From assembly GCA_964625745.1 (NCBI GenBank), contig CAZVCJ010000001.1, forward strand, positions 1 to 64,000: a stretch of 64,000 nucleotides of DNA, in the 5' to 3' direction. The position numbers and the translations under genes are program-made. Origin of the DNA: CAZVCJ01 sp964625745. GTDB lineage: Bacteria; Chloroflexota; Anaerolineae; VGOG01. Of the stretch, positions 26,018-34,390 are shown piece after piece; within the stretch, counting starts at the first letter, position 1, and the number at the start of each line of letters is the position of its first letter. Under the pieces are notes generated by a model. That model worked only from the letters and a program-made list of their open reading frames with translations. It was not told where the DNA came from and ran no database searches.

Positions 26018-26395
26018 ATGGGAAGGATATATGATACCATTCACTCAAATAGCAAGTCTTTATATGCACTGTTCGATACAGGAGCAGTGCATAATTACGT
26101 AACCAAGAAGGCAGCAAGAGAGCTGTCTATTAACCAACTGCCAGAACCATTTACCGTTGGAATTGGAGGCGAAACAAGAAGCATCCACGAAGCCTGTTTT
26201 ATCTATGGGGAACTGCAAAACGAAAGGCTATTTTGCTGGGCTCTCGTAGTGGAAGAGTTGGGGCTGGATGAGCAAAACAAAGAGGTAGATATGCTTTTTG
26301 GGGCCATGGAGATGCAACGCTGGAATATTAGAGTCAATCCAGGAGAGGAGAGATTAGACCTTTCAGGCTTTCGCAAGGAATTCATCGAATACTGA
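26018..26395 (+). CDS. Retropepsin-like aspartyl protease fold protein
   Basis: A 125-residue protein with ALFDTGAVHNYV at about residue 17, the DTGA motif of retropepsin-like (gag-asp) proteases, and a later LFGAMEMQRWNI strand that fits the fold's second half. A single-domain protein would have to work as a homodimer. Substrate is unknown. It interrupts the usual ribosomal operon between rplT and the TrmH gene, is somewhat AT-richer than its neighbours, and starts 10 bp after rplT. Confidence 0.75.
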   Translation: MGRIYDTIHSNSKSLYALFDTGAVHNYVTKKAARELSINQLPEPFTVGIGGETRSIHEACFIYGELQNERLFCWALVVEELGLDEQNKEVDMLFGAMEMQRWNIRVNPGEERLDLSGFRKEFIEY

Positions 26396-26421
26396 GCCCA
26401 CGGGGCTCAAAAGGTTAGGAG

Positions 26422-26790
26422 ATGGCAAGGGCACAGGATTACCTCTGGTTAAACGATAAATACCTCAAAGAGGCCGGGGCTTTGATGGAGGCGGGCGATT
26501 ACGTTCAAGCTTCGGAGAAATTCTGGGGCGCTGCGGCAGAAATCGTCAAAGCTGTGGCCGCCGGGAGGGACGTGGAGATCAGGTCTCACGGGCAATTGCA
26601 TGGATTCGTATCCAGGCTGGGGAGGGAGTTAAACGATCCGGGGCTGCCGAGGCTTTTCGGCGACGCTGCCGCCTTGCACCAGAATTTCTATGAGAATTGG
26701 TTGCCTCCGGAGACGGTAGGGGATTATGGCGAGGCAGTAAAGGAACTGGTGGCGAGGTTGAAAGAGCTATTGGATCATCATGATCACTAG
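26422..26790 (+). CDS. HEPN / PaREP1-like helical protein
   Basis: A 122-residue all-helical protein. WLNDKYLKEAGALMEAGDYVQASEKFWGAAAEIVKAVA (positions 9-46) is the two-helix pattern of the PaREP1/HEPN group, whose members bind nucleotides or act as RNases in toxin-antitoxin pairs. The catalytic RxxxxH of HEPN toxins is not evident, so it may be a non-toxic relative. The gene overlaps the start of the TrmH methyltransferase gene by 11 bp. No partner nucleotidyltransferase is adjacent. Confidence 0.65.
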   Translation: MARAQDYLWLNDKYLKEAGALMEAGDYVQASEKFWGAAAEIVKAVAAGRDVEIRSHGQLHGFVSRLGRELNDPGLPRLFGDAAALHQNFYENWLPPETVGDYGEAVKELVARLKELLDHHDH

Positions 26791-27559
26791 CGTGGCCAAC
26801 GAGAAGGTCAAATACGCTCGCTCCCTCTACAGGCGGCGGGTACGTTATCGTGAGAGGCACTTCGTTATCGAGGGTGTCCGTTTGGTGGAGGAGGCGTTTA
26901 GAGCGGGAATCGTGCCCGCTCTTGTCTTTTATGACGAGGGGATAGACGCTATCCCAGGCGGCCGTGAACTGCTGGCAGAGATAAAGAAAATAGGGGACTA
27001 TTCCGTCTTCATCGTGAGCGAGCAGGTGATGAAAGCCCTGACCGACACTGTCTCCCCTCAGGGCCTATTGGCCGTCGTGCCCTTCGTCGAACTGGCCCCG
27101 CCTCTCAGCCCCTCGCTAGTTCTGGTTATTGATCAATTGCGCGACTCAGGCAACCTGGGCGCTATCCTGCGTTCGGCCAATGCTGCCGGGGTGGAGCAGG
27201 TTATCCTGGCCCCGAAGACGGTGGACCCTTACAATCCCAAGGTGGTGCGGGGGGCTATGGGCGCTCATTTCCGGTTGCCCACCATGGCCTTGAGTTGGCC
27301 GGAGATTGCCGAGGCCCTGACCGGTGTTCAGATTCTATTGGCCGATGTGCGAGGTGAGCAGGCTCACTACGAGGTGGATTGGACCAGGCCGTCGGCTCTG
27401 ATCATCGGTGGCGAGGCCCATGGGGCCAGCCAGGAGGCAAAGGAGTTGGCTGCGGCCACGATTGCCATCCCCATGCGCGGCGGGGCGGAGTCCCTGAACG
27501 CCGCTATGGCCGCCAGCGTCATCCTTTTCGAGGCGACGCGGCAGCGCTCTTTCCACTGA
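26780..27559 (+). CDS. TrmH/SpoU-family rRNA 2'-O-methyltransferase
   Basis: SPOUT-class enzyme predicted to methylate a 2'-OH in rRNA (RlmB-like) or tRNA. N-terminal substrate-binding domain (residues 1-95, FVIEGVRLVEEA), then the SPOUT fold with motif 1 DSGNLGAILRSANAAG (about 119-134), motif 2 IIGGEAHGAS (about 208-217) and motif 3 IPMRGGAESLNAAMAASVIL (about 228-247) that forms the knotted SAM site. In related genomes this gene follows rplT directly; here two small genes are inserted. Confidence 0.9.
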   Translation: MITSVANEKVKYARSLYRRRVRYRERHFVIEGVRLVEEAFRAGIVPALVFYDEGIDAIPGGRELLAEIKKIGDYSVFIVSEQVMKALTDTVSPQGLLAVVPFVELAPPLSPSLVLVIDQLRDSGNLGAILRSANAAGVEQVILAPKTVDPYNPKVVRGAMGAHFRLPTMALSWPEIAEALTGVQILLADVRGEQAHYEVDWTRPSALIIGGEAHGASQEAKELAAATIAIPMRGGAESLNAAMAASVILFEATRQRSFH

Positions 27560-27704
27560 AGCTGGTTTGTAGTATAATTTGGGTGACGAGTCAACGAGTA
27601 ACGAGTTAACGAGTGACGAAGCAACGGGGCTCTTGTTAACTCATTGACTCGTTGACTTATTGCCTCGTTGCCTCATTAATCCCTGCTTAACTGGATCGAA
27701 GAAT
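27560..27704. repeat. ACTCGTTGACTCGTTA repeat spacer before dinG
   Basis: Both orientations of the unit occur: CGAGTCAACGAGTAACGAG (about 27587-27605) and TTGACTCGTTGACTTATTGC (about 27643-27662), so the stretch can fold into a long imperfect hairpin. Related DNA is at 6800-6830. A lone TATAAT at 27573-27578 may be a -10 element. Confidence 0.6.
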
Positions 27705-27914
27705 TATGAACCGCATCTACGTCGCTTTGGATTTGGAAACTACAGGGTTGAACCCTGAANNNNNNNNNNNNNNNNNNNNNNNNNNNNNNNNNNNNNNNNN
27801 NNNNNNNNNNNNNNNNNNNNNNNNNNNNNNNNNNNNNNNNNNNNNNNNNNNNNNNNNNNTATGAACCGCATCTACGTCGCTTTGGATTTGGAAACTACAG
27901 GGTTGAACCCTGAA
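27705..27914. other. Assembly gap (100 N, 27760-27859) flanked by identical 55-bp copies
   Basis: Bases 27705-27759 and 27860-27914 are identical over 55 bp and both contain the start of dinG. Same pattern as the gap at 2251: two contigs sharing a terminal 55-mer were joined with a fixed run of N. Confidence 0.93.
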
Positions 27915-30686
27915 CGCGATGCCATCACCGAGATTGGGGTGGTGAAGTTTCGCGATGAGCAGGTCTTGGACACGTGGTCCAGCCTGGTCAACCCCCAGCG
28001 CCCCATCCCCTATCGGATCCAGCAATTGACGGGCATCACCCAGGAAGAGGTGAACGTTGCTCCCTCCCTCTCCTCGGTGCTCGGAACCCTGTTGAGATTC
28101 GTCAACGACTACCCCATCGTTGGCCACAGCGTGTCCTTTGACCTGGGCTTCCTCAATCACCAGGGTATCTTTCTGCGTAATTCAACCATTGACACCTTCG
28201 AGCTGGCCAGCATCCTCCTGCCCCACGTCGCTCGCTACAGCCTGGGGAAACTGGCTGAAGCTCTTGACATCCGATTCCCCACTCGCCACCGCGCCCTGGA
28301 AGACGCGCTGGCCACCAAGGAGCTTTTCCTGGCTCTGGTGGAACAGGTATCCAAACTGGACTTGAGTGTCATCCAGGAGATCAATCGCCTGGCAACGCGA
28401 GTGGACTGGCCCCTCCGCCAGGTCTTCCGCGATCTGGAGCACACTAAGGCTCGCTCAGCTTTCGTGGGCAGCATCGGCCAACAGTTGCTGGCCAAAGGGA
28501 CCCTGGATGGCAAGGGCTCGCTGAGTCTCCTCACCAGGGAAGAAGGGCGGGCCCTGAAGCCATCCCTTGAGCGAAAGCCCCTGGACGTGGACGATCTGGC
28601 GGCCACGCTGGAGGATGGAGGGCTCTTCGCCCGCAGTTTCCCCGGCTACGAGTACCGCCCCCAACAGGTGGAGATGCTGAGGCTCGTGGCCCAGGCCTTC
28701 AACGAGAGCCACCATCTGCTGGTGGAAGCGGGAACGGGCACAGGGAAATCTGTCGCCTATCTTTTGCCCGCTGCTCACTTCGCCGCCCAGAACGGGGAGC
28801 GGGTGGTCATCTCCACCAACACCATCAATTTGCAGGATCAACTCTATGCGAAGGACATCCCCGACCTGCAGCGCATTCTGCCTTTTGAGTTCAAAGCCAC
28901 TCTTCTCAAGGGGCGCAGCAATTACATCTGTCTACGCCGGCTGGCCGCTTTTCGCCGCAGCGGCCCTTCCTCGACTGAGGAGATGCGGCTGCTGGCCAAG
29001 ATTCTGGTTTGGCTGCCCAGCACTGTGACCGGCGACCGGGCCGAGCTCTTTCTGCCCGACTACAAGGAGCAGGCCATCTGGAGTCGGGTCTGCGCCGACG
29101 CCGAAACCTGTCTGGCCGATCAGTGTAGTTACCGTAAGAAGGACAGGTGCTTCTTCTACGGAGCCCGTCGAGAGGCGGAGCGGGCCCACCTCATCGTGGT
29201 CAACCATGCCTTGCTCCTGTCCGACGTAGCGGTCGAGAATCGCGTCCTGCCCAAGTACCGCTACCTCATCGTAGACGAGGCCCACCACCTGGAGGCGAGC
29301 ACCACCCGACAACTGAGCTTCGTCGTCCGTCGGAAGCAGATGGAGTGGCTACTGAATGGGCTGAGTCAAAATCTGGGTAAAGGGCAGCCGGTGGGGTTCC
29401 TGGCCGAGTTCTTGGCCCGTTATCATGGCAAGGTGCCGAAAGACGTCAAAGAGAAGCTGGAGCGCCACATCAACAGTTTGCAAGGGGAGGTAGAGGCCGC
29501 CCGACGACTTCTTTACCAGTTCTTCAACAGACTGAACTCTTTCCTGGAGGAGCACAGCCAAAGCAAGGGGCCGTATAACCAGGTGATCCGCCTGACAGGA
29601 GGCATCCGTGTGCAGCCCGCCTGGGCCAACGTGGAGATCGCCTGGGATAATCTATCTCGGCCTTTACTTCACATCGGCGAGGGGCTGGAACGCCTGTCCG
29701 GCGGACTGGATGATTACAATATCCCAGGTCAAGAGGACCTGTTGCAGGAGCTGCTCAGTTACACCAGCCGTATCCGGGAGATCTACGAGCAGATGAACGC
29801 CCTCATCGTCCAGCCATCGTCGGCGGGCATCTATTGGGCCGAGGTCAGCGCGCAGGATGAGGAGATCTCGCTGCACGCTGCCCCCCTCCACGTGGGGCCT
29901 TTGGTGCAGAAGCATCTATTCATGCCCAAGGAGTGCGTCATTCTCACTTCGGCCACCCTGCGCACCGAGGGCGAGTTCGATTACATCCGGGAGCGATTGA
30001 GCGCGTGGGAGGCGGAGGAAGCTGCCGTCGGCTCTCCCTTCGACTACGCCAGTTCCACCCTTCTCTACCTGCCCACCGACATCCCAGAGCCTTACCAGTC
30101 TTATTACCAGAGGATGGTAGAGCAGGCTCTCATTGACCTCTGCCGGGCCACTCGCGGGCGAACCCTGGTGCTCTTCACTTCTTACAGCCAACTGCGTAAT
30201 ACCTCCAAAGCCATCTCCCGCCCCCTGGCCGAGAATGAGATCGTGGTCTACACCCAAGGCGACGGCTCTTCCCGCGCGCAGCTCTTGGAGAACTTTCGCA
30301 CTACTCCGCGGGCTGTGCTGTTGGGAACTCGTAGCTTCTGGGAGGGTGTTGACGTGGTGGGCGAGGCCCTGAGTTGTTTGGTCGTTGCCAGGATGCCCTT
30401 TTCCGTGCCCAGCGACCCCGTCTTCGCCACCCGCAGCGAGACCTTCGATGAGCCCTTCACGCAATATGCCTTGCCAGAGGCCATCCTGCGCCTTCGTCAG
30501 GGTTTTGGCCGGCTCATCAGGAGCAAGGCCGACCGCGGCGTGGTGGTGATCCTGGACAAGCGTATCCAGACCAAGTCTTACGGACGGGCCTTTCTCGACT
30601 CCTTGCCCGCCTGCACCGTGCGGCGCGGCCTCCTCGCCGGACTGCCCACCGCAGCCGCTCGTTGGATTGATGAGAAGGGGGCGTAG
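27861..30686 (+). CDS. dinG: DinG-type helicase with N-terminal DEDDh exonuclease
   Basis: Predicted 5'-3' DNA helicase fused to a proofreading-type exonuclease, acting in repair or R-loop removal. Exonuclease: ALDLETTGLNPERD (about residue 7), HSVSFDLGFL and HRALEDALAT (about 142). Helicase: Walker A EAGTGTGKSVAY (about 288), DEAH box IVDEAHHLE (about 470), and late motif VI RLRQGFGRLIRS. Four cysteines at about 411-430 (CADAETCLADQCSYRKKDRC) could hold the 4Fe-4S cluster of the XPD/DinG family. The start is duplicated by the assembly join. Confidence 0.92.
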   Translation: MNRIYVALDLETTGLNPERDAITEIGVVKFRDEQVLDTWSSLVNPQRPIPYRIQQLTGITQEEVNVAPSLSSVLGTLLRFVNDYPIVGHSVSFDLGFLNHQGIFLRNSTIDTFELASILLPHVARYSLGKLAEALDIRFPTRHRALEDALATKELFLALVEQVSKLDLSVIQEINRLATRVDWPLRQVFRDLEHTKARSAFVGSIGQQLLAKGTLDGKGSLSLLTREEGRALKPSLERKPLDVDDLAATLEDGGLFARSFPGYEYRPQQVEMLRLVAQAFNESHHLLVEAGTGTGKSVAYLLPAAHFAAQNGERVVISTNTINLQDQLYAKDIPDLQRILPFEFKATLLKGRSNYICLRRLAAFRRSGPSSTEEMRLLAKILVWLPSTVTGDRAELFLPDYKEQAIWSRVCADAETCLADQCSYRKKDRCFFYGARREAERAHLIVVNHALLLSDVAVENRVLPKYRYLIVDEAHHLEASTTRQLSFVVRRKQMEWLLNGLSQNLGKGQPVGFLAEFLARYHGKVPKDVKEKLERHINSLQGEVEAARRLLYQFFNRLNSFLEEHSQSKGPYNQVIRLTGGIRVQPAWANVEIAWDNLSRPLLHIGEGLERLSGGLDDYNIPGQEDLLQELLSYTSRIREIYEQMNALIVQPSSAGIYWAEVSAQDEEISLHAAPLHVGPLVQKHLFMPKECVILTSATLRTEGEFDYIRERLSAWEAEEAAVGSPFDYASSTLLYLPTDIPEPYQSYYQRMVEQALIDLCRATRGRTLVLFTSYSQLRNTSKAISRPLAENEIVVYTQGDGSSRAQLLENFRTTPRAVLLGTRSFWEGVDVVGEALSCLVVARMPFSVPSDPVFATRSETFDEPFTQYALPEAILRLRQGFGRLIRSKADRGVVVILDKRIQTKSYGRAFLDSLPACTVRRGLLAGLPTAAARWIDEKGA

Positions 30687-30705
30687 CCGCCGAGCCTTTT
30701 CTGAT

Positions 30706-30734
30706 TTGACAGCGAAAAAGAGTATGTTTATAAT
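30706..30734 (+). promoter_or_regulatory. Consensus sigma-A promoter for the DUF4258/DUF2283 module
   Basis: TTGACA (30706-30711), 17 bp, TATAAT (30729-30734), only 17 bp before the first start codon; a perfect match. Confidence 0.85.
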
Positions 30735-30750
30735 CAGGGGGAATTGAACT

Positions 30751-31000
30751 ATGGCGGTTCGTTTTCACTCGCATGCTCAAGAGCGGATGAGGGAGCGCGG
30801 CGCTACTGAGGATGAGGTTAGAGCCACAGTCGAACGAGGTGAGCGGTTTCCGTCAAAGTTTGGACGCACTGGCTTTCGACGCAACTTCCCGTTCGATAGC
30901 GAGTGGCGCGGTATATTACAGAACCAAACAGGTAGAGGCTTATGCTGTTCGGGAAGGCCCCGATTGGTTGGTCATTACGATTATCACACGTTATTTCTGA
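30751..31000 (+). pseudogene. DUF4258 protein, frameshifted
   Basis: DUF4258 is a small family often paired with DUF2283 or antitoxin-like partners. The first frame gives FHSHAQERMRERGATEDEV and GRTGFRRNFPFDSEWRG; the homologous continuation YYRTKQVEAYAV then VITIITRYF lies in the next frame and stops at 31000. One extra base near 30905-30912 explains this. Staying in the first frame instead would fuse it to the DUF2283 gene. It may be a true pseudogene or a sequencing indel. Confidence 0.8.
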
Positions 31001-31026
31001 ATGTCTGGAAAGGAGGAGATTGCACT

Positions 31027-31329
31027 ATGAAACTCTCGTATGATCCCCGCTATAACATTGCCTACGTTCGTTTTCAAGAGAAGCAAGCCGGAGTGGAGAC
31101 AGTTCGGATCAGCGACGAGTTAGTCGTGGACATGGCCCCTGATGGAACGATCTACGGTATTGAGCTGTTAAATGCGAACGTGCAACTGTGGCGTGAGGAC
31201 ACCGGCAGGCTGTTGGTTTTATCAATGAAGCCACAGGAGAGCGTGCCGAATTGTCGCTTGCAGTCGCTTGACGACGTGCCGGGTGAGGAAGCGCGACTCC
31301 CTAACGCGCTGAGGAGCAATCATGATTGA
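31027..31329 (+). CDS. DUF2283 protein
   Basis: A 100-residue DUF2283 protein. KLSYDPRYNIAYVRF and ELVVDMAPDGTIYGIELLNA are the family's two conserved blocks. Members are commonly encoded right after DUF4258 genes and are suspected antitoxin-like partners, without firm proof. ATG 31027 has AAGGAGGAG about nine bases upstream. The last 8 bp overlap the next gene, so translation is likely coupled. Confidence 0.85.
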   Translation: MKLSYDPRYNIAYVRFQEKQAGVETVRISDELVVDMAPDGTIYGIELLNANVQLWREDTGRLLVLSMKPQESVPNCRLQSLDDVPGEEARLPNALRSNHD

Positions 31330-32263
31330 GGCCCGCAAGATCTCTTTTCAAGAAGCTTGGGACAGCTCGGTCGTCTTTCTCGTAGACGAAGAACTCGAAA
31401 GGGAACTCGAGGCCGAGGTGGAAGCTTTGCTGGAAACAGCGCGGGACCACCGGGTATCGGGAACGGCGGAAATCAATGTGGCCGACATAGCCAATTTTCT
31501 CAGTCAGAAGAATAATGCCCTGGACGTGATCTTGAAAGACATTGGGTTGTCCGAAGAGAAGTTCAAGTGCGTCGTTTCGTTATTACAGAAGTTGCAGCGC
31601 ATCCCGGGTGATCTTGACGGCGAATGGAGTATGAGAGAGGTCAAGAGCAAGCTCGCGTGTGAACCAGGTTTTGCGCACGTGATGGCCGAAGTGTTGGTTG
31701 ATGGCAAGAGAGATAGAGAACTGGAGCAACATGTCCCCGGCCACTATCTGGATATGCTCAACTATCGTGAGACAAAGGACATTTCACAAGCCATCAGGCG
31801 CAACCGCTACAAAGAATCACTGATTGGGATCTGTGAGGAGCGAAAAGCACAAAAGGTTCGGGGAAGAATACGAGCACAGTTGGAGGCGATCAAGGCCAAG
31901 CACGGCTTGACCTATAGTGGAGTGCACCCCATGTTCGTCAAGACGGATATCGGCCTTTTCACTGTGCCCAACCTGGAGGATGCTTGGGTAGTTATCGTGG
32001 GGTCTTTCCAGGAAAACATGAGCATTGAGCAGATAACAAAGGCAGATTACATGATGTCTGCCTACGAGCGAGTTTGCGGCGTCAACAGCTGTTATGGAGA
32101 GAATCGGGCCTTTGTGAACTTCGCAGATGGCGGAGGTTGGTTGGCAAGGAAACGCGATTTAGAACGTTTGGTGGAGCACTGCCATTACTTCATCAACCTG
32201 CAACATCTGGATATGCTGGAAGCAATCGTGTTGAAGCATGTACCTGAAAGACACTTTGCATAG
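31322..32263 (+). CDS. Unknown protein; C-terminus resembles DpnII-like restriction endonucleases
   Basis: I do not recognise the N-terminal 190 residues, which are mostly helical and charged. The C-terminal third (AWVVIVGSFQ, then FADGGGWLARKRDLERLVEHCHYFINLQHLDMLE from about 267) recalls the end of DpnII/MboI-type endonucleases, where a DGxGW strand precedes a long helix and an LE. That is a visual likeness only; the catalytic PD-ExK set is not clear and no methyltransferase is nearby. It overlaps the DUF2283 gene and sits in the extra module between dinG and efp. Confidence 0.5.
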   Translation: MIEARKISFQEAWDSSVVFLVDEELERELEAEVEALLETARDHRVSGTAEINVADIANFLSQKNNALDVILKDIGLSEEKFKCVVSLLQKLQRIPGDLDGEWSMREVKSKLACEPGFAHVMAEVLVDGKRDRELEQHVPGHYLDMLNYRETKDISQAIRRNRYKESLIGICEERKAQKVRGRIRAQLEAIKAKHGLTYSGVHPMFVKTDIGLFTVPNLEDAWVVIVGSFQENMSIEQITKADYMMSAYERVCGVNSCYGENRAFVNFADGGGWLARKRDLERLVEHCHYFINLQHLDMLEAIVLKHVPERHFA

Positions 32264-32281
32264 GTGGGAGGAGGACAAAAC

Positions 32282-32839
32282 ATGATTTCAGCTAACGGTC
32301 TACGCCGAGGGGCGACTTTCGAAATGGATGGGGAGCTCTACAAGGTGGTGGAGTACCAGCACTCCTATATTGGACGGGGCAGCGCCAACGTGCGAGTCAA
32401 GATGCGCAACCTGCGCACGGGCACGACGATAGACCGCACCTTCTCGCCCGAGGACCGTATCAACGATGTTCGCCTGGAGCTGCGGGAAGTACAGTACCTC
32501 TACAATGACGGAAATCTCTACTACTTTATGGACACCGAGACCTACGAACAGCCGGCTCTCTCGGCCGAAATCCTGGGTGACGCCGTGGACTACTTGACCG
32601 AGAACATGACCCTGCAAATCTCCACCTACGATGGCGAATCTATAGACGTCGTGCTGCCTGTCACCGTTGACCTCAAGGTAATCGAGGCACCGCCGGGCTT
32701 CGCCGGCGACACGGCCACCGGCGCCACCAAGCAGGTCACCCTGGAGACGGGCTTCGGGGTCACGGTGCCGCTCTTCGTTGAGGAAGGCGACATTGTCCGC
32801 GTGGACACCCGCACGGGTCAATACCTCAATCGCGTCTAA
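32282..32839 (+). CDS. efp: Elongation factor P
   Basis: Helps ribosomes form bonds at polyproline stretches. Three beta-barrel domains are clear: KOW-like N domain (ANGLRRGATFEMDGELYKVVEYQH), middle OB domain and C domain ending VRVDTRTGQYLNRV. The tip loop reads YIGRGSANVRVK, so the residue that is modified in other EF-Ps is Arg and not Lys. That is the residue type rhamnosylated by EarP in some bacteria, but the surrounding loop differs and no earP is present. 185 residues is normal. GGGAGGAGG precedes ATG 32282. Confidence 0.94.
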   Translation: MISANGLRRGATFEMDGELYKVVEYQHSYIGRGSANVRVKMRNLRTGTTIDRTFSPEDRINDVRLELREVQYLYNDGNLYYFMDTETYEQPALSAEILGDAVDYLTENMTLQISTYDGESIDVVLPVTVDLKVIEAPPGFAGDTATGATKQVTLETGFGVTVPLFVEEGDIVRVDTRTGQYLNRV

Positions 32840-32916
32840 AGCCTCATCTCGCCCCGGTCAGAGACCGTGGAGGAGGTCTCCCCGCGCGATCGAGGTGAGA
32901 ATTCCACCGAACGAAC

Positions 32917-32948
32917 GGCGGCCCCTCGCAATTTTGCGAGGGGCCGCC
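32917..32948. terminator. Strong hairpin between efp and carD
   Basis: GGCGGCCCCTCGCA and TGCGAGGGGCCGCC form a perfect 14-bp stem with an ATTT loop (32917-32948). The T run is weak on both strands. It lies between convergent genes and can serve both. Confidence 0.65.
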
Positions 32949-33039
32949 GCCTCTCCGCTATCTCTACTTTTGCCAAACCGGAATTGAATCTGCTGAGAAA
33001 TGCTCCCGCAGCCATCCCCGGGTGCGGAAATCGGTCCGA

Positions 33040-33082
33040 GGCCTGCCCTTAGCATAGCCGAAGGGACGGGCCTCAGAGCGGG
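33040..33082. terminator. Second hairpin with T run before carD's 3' end
   Basis: GAGGCCTGCCCTT and AAGGGACGGGCCTC form an imperfect stem followed further on by GCGGGCTTTTTTC. It includes a GCCGAAGGG-type dispersed repeat. Confidence 0.45.
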
Positions 33083-33120
33083 CTTTTTTCAGGGGAGTCA
33101 GAATTGGCCTTCGGCCAGGG

Positions 33121-33609
33121 CTAATGGTATTCATCGTTCAAGGCTGTCTGCAACTGTTCCCTGGCTTCTTGCAGCTCTATCCCCCTGGCCAGGGCTAGCT
33201 CGCTGGCCAGGAAAGTCTGGGCTCGCTGATAGAGCTTGTTATCGGCCATGGTCAGCCTCCCTTCGTGATTGCGCCAGGCCAAATTGCGCATCACCTCTGT
33301 CACCTCAATGAGATCTCCTGTATTCAACCTCTCCTGAGCACGCGCTTGTCGCTCCCTGTGGTCGTTGGACAGCGTATCGGGAGTGGAAGTCAACGTATTC
33401 ATGGCCCGTGAAATAGCGCGCCTTCCCGATACTCTCCGCAAGCCTATTCTCTGGACGTTATTAGTAGGCACCATCACTATGCCATCGCTAGCAACCAGGT
33501 CAATTATGTAGTAACGCCTGCGCTCCGTCAAGAAGCTTTTCTCTTCGATGTCTATTACCATGCCGGCCCCATGGTAGGGATGGACCACCTTATCGCCGAT
33601 CTTGAACAT
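33121..33609 (-). CDS. CarD-family transcriptional regulator
   Basis: CarD/CdnL-like protein that binds RNA polymerase beta and stabilises open promoter complexes, mainly at rRNA promoters. The N-terminal Tudor-like RNAP-interaction domain is clear (FKIGDKVVHPYHGAGMVIDIEEK, residues 2-24), followed by YYIIDL and the VPTNN strand; the helical C domain follows. 162 residues is normal. I use ATG 33609, which has AAGGAG eight bases upstream; a GTG three codons earlier lies on that ribosome site. It is cotranscribed with the DksA-like gene 12 bp upstream. Confidence 0.92.
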   Translation of the reverse strand: MFKIGDKVVHPYHGAGMVIDIEEKSFLTERRRYYIIDLVASDGIVMVPTNNVQRIGLRRVSGRRAISRAMNTLTSTPDTLSNDHRERQARAQERLNTGDLIEVTEVMRNLAWRNHEGRLTMADNKLYQRAQTFLASELALARGIELQEAREQLQTALNDEYH

Positions 33610-33621
33610 AGAATTCACTCC

Positions 33622-33945
33622 TTACTTGAGCCTTCTGGTCTGGGCACATTTGATACAGAGAGTGGTGTGAGGGAGTACCTCCAGGCGTTCGGCATCTATC
33701 TCCTGGCCGCACATCTCGCATATCCCGTAGTTTCCATCTTGCATCTTGCGCAATGCGGCCCTGATGGACTTAGTTTTGGCCTCCAAGCTCTGCCGCAAAG
33801 CGAGATTGAACTCCCACTCGTAGATGGTTGAGCCTCCCTTGCCAATACCATAATCGGCCTTGTCCGCTAACTTCTTATTCAGTTGCTCGATCTTGGCTAG
33901 AGTCTCTTCCAACGCTTGCTCCAGCCTCTCTCGCTCCGAAGACAT
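33622..33945 (-). CDS. DksA/TraR-type zinc finger protein
   Basis: A small coiled-coil protein with a C-terminal zinc finger of the DksA/TraR type: ICEMCGQEIDAERLEVLPHTTLCIKC (Cys pairs at both ends). Such proteins enter the RNA polymerase secondary channel or bind other partners. The coiled coil (ERERLEQALEETLAKIEQLNKKL) precedes it. ATG 33945 gives 107 residues; the frame is open 46 codons further, but that part is repeat DNA. Lying next to carD, both products may act on RNA polymerase. Confidence 0.85.
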   Translation of the reverse strand: MSSERERLEQALEETLAKIEQLNKKLADKADYGIGKGGSTIYEWEFNLALRQSLEAKTKSIRAALRKMQDGNYGICEMCGQEIDAERLEVLPHTTLCIKCAQTRRLK

Positions 33946-34012
33946 CTGATTCACTACCTCGCTTCTGGGATCCCACGTCACTCGCCAGGCTCTAATCGGT
34001 TCGCCCTTCGCT

Positions 34013-34145
34013 GAGACTTCGGCGAGCGTCTCGACTGAGCTCGACGAAGTCTCAGTCGAGACGCCCAGGACGTGGCCCTCCAAATAAGAACTCGGCTATC
34101 CCACCTCGCCCAAACATCTCTGAGGCTCGGAGCCGAGTTCTTATT
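34013..34145. repeat. Two small palindromic elements
   Basis: First, CTGAGACTTCG (about 34010-34020) and CGAAGTCTCAG (about 34045-34056) form an inverted pair. Second, AATAAGAACTCGGCT (34083-34097) and its exact complement AGCCGAGTTCTTATT (34131-34145) bound 63 bp. Both are noncoding hairpin elements upstream of the DksA-like gene. Confidence 0.6.
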
Positions 34146-34390
34146 ACCCTGACATCCTCGCAGGTAAACAGCGTGAGGATTTGTGCAAGTCTCACGTCGT
34201 TCTACCATGCGCCATCTTTGCTTGAGCTAAACCTTTGTCAGAAGTTTAATTGGGAGGATGTTTGGGGGTACCCTCAGATTGTCACTTATCTGGATGACAC
34301 AAGAAGTATAACCCTTGGCTTGGAAAGGGGGCTGGCGCTTGTGATTTTAGCTGATTAGATTATACATGATTTGGGAAGATTTGTCAAAGT

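Noticed and set aside
30751..31329. A single 192-residue DUF4258-DUF2283 fusion protein
   Set aside because: The conserved end of DUF4258 lies in another frame with its own stop at 31000, and DUF2283 has its own ribosome site and ATG.
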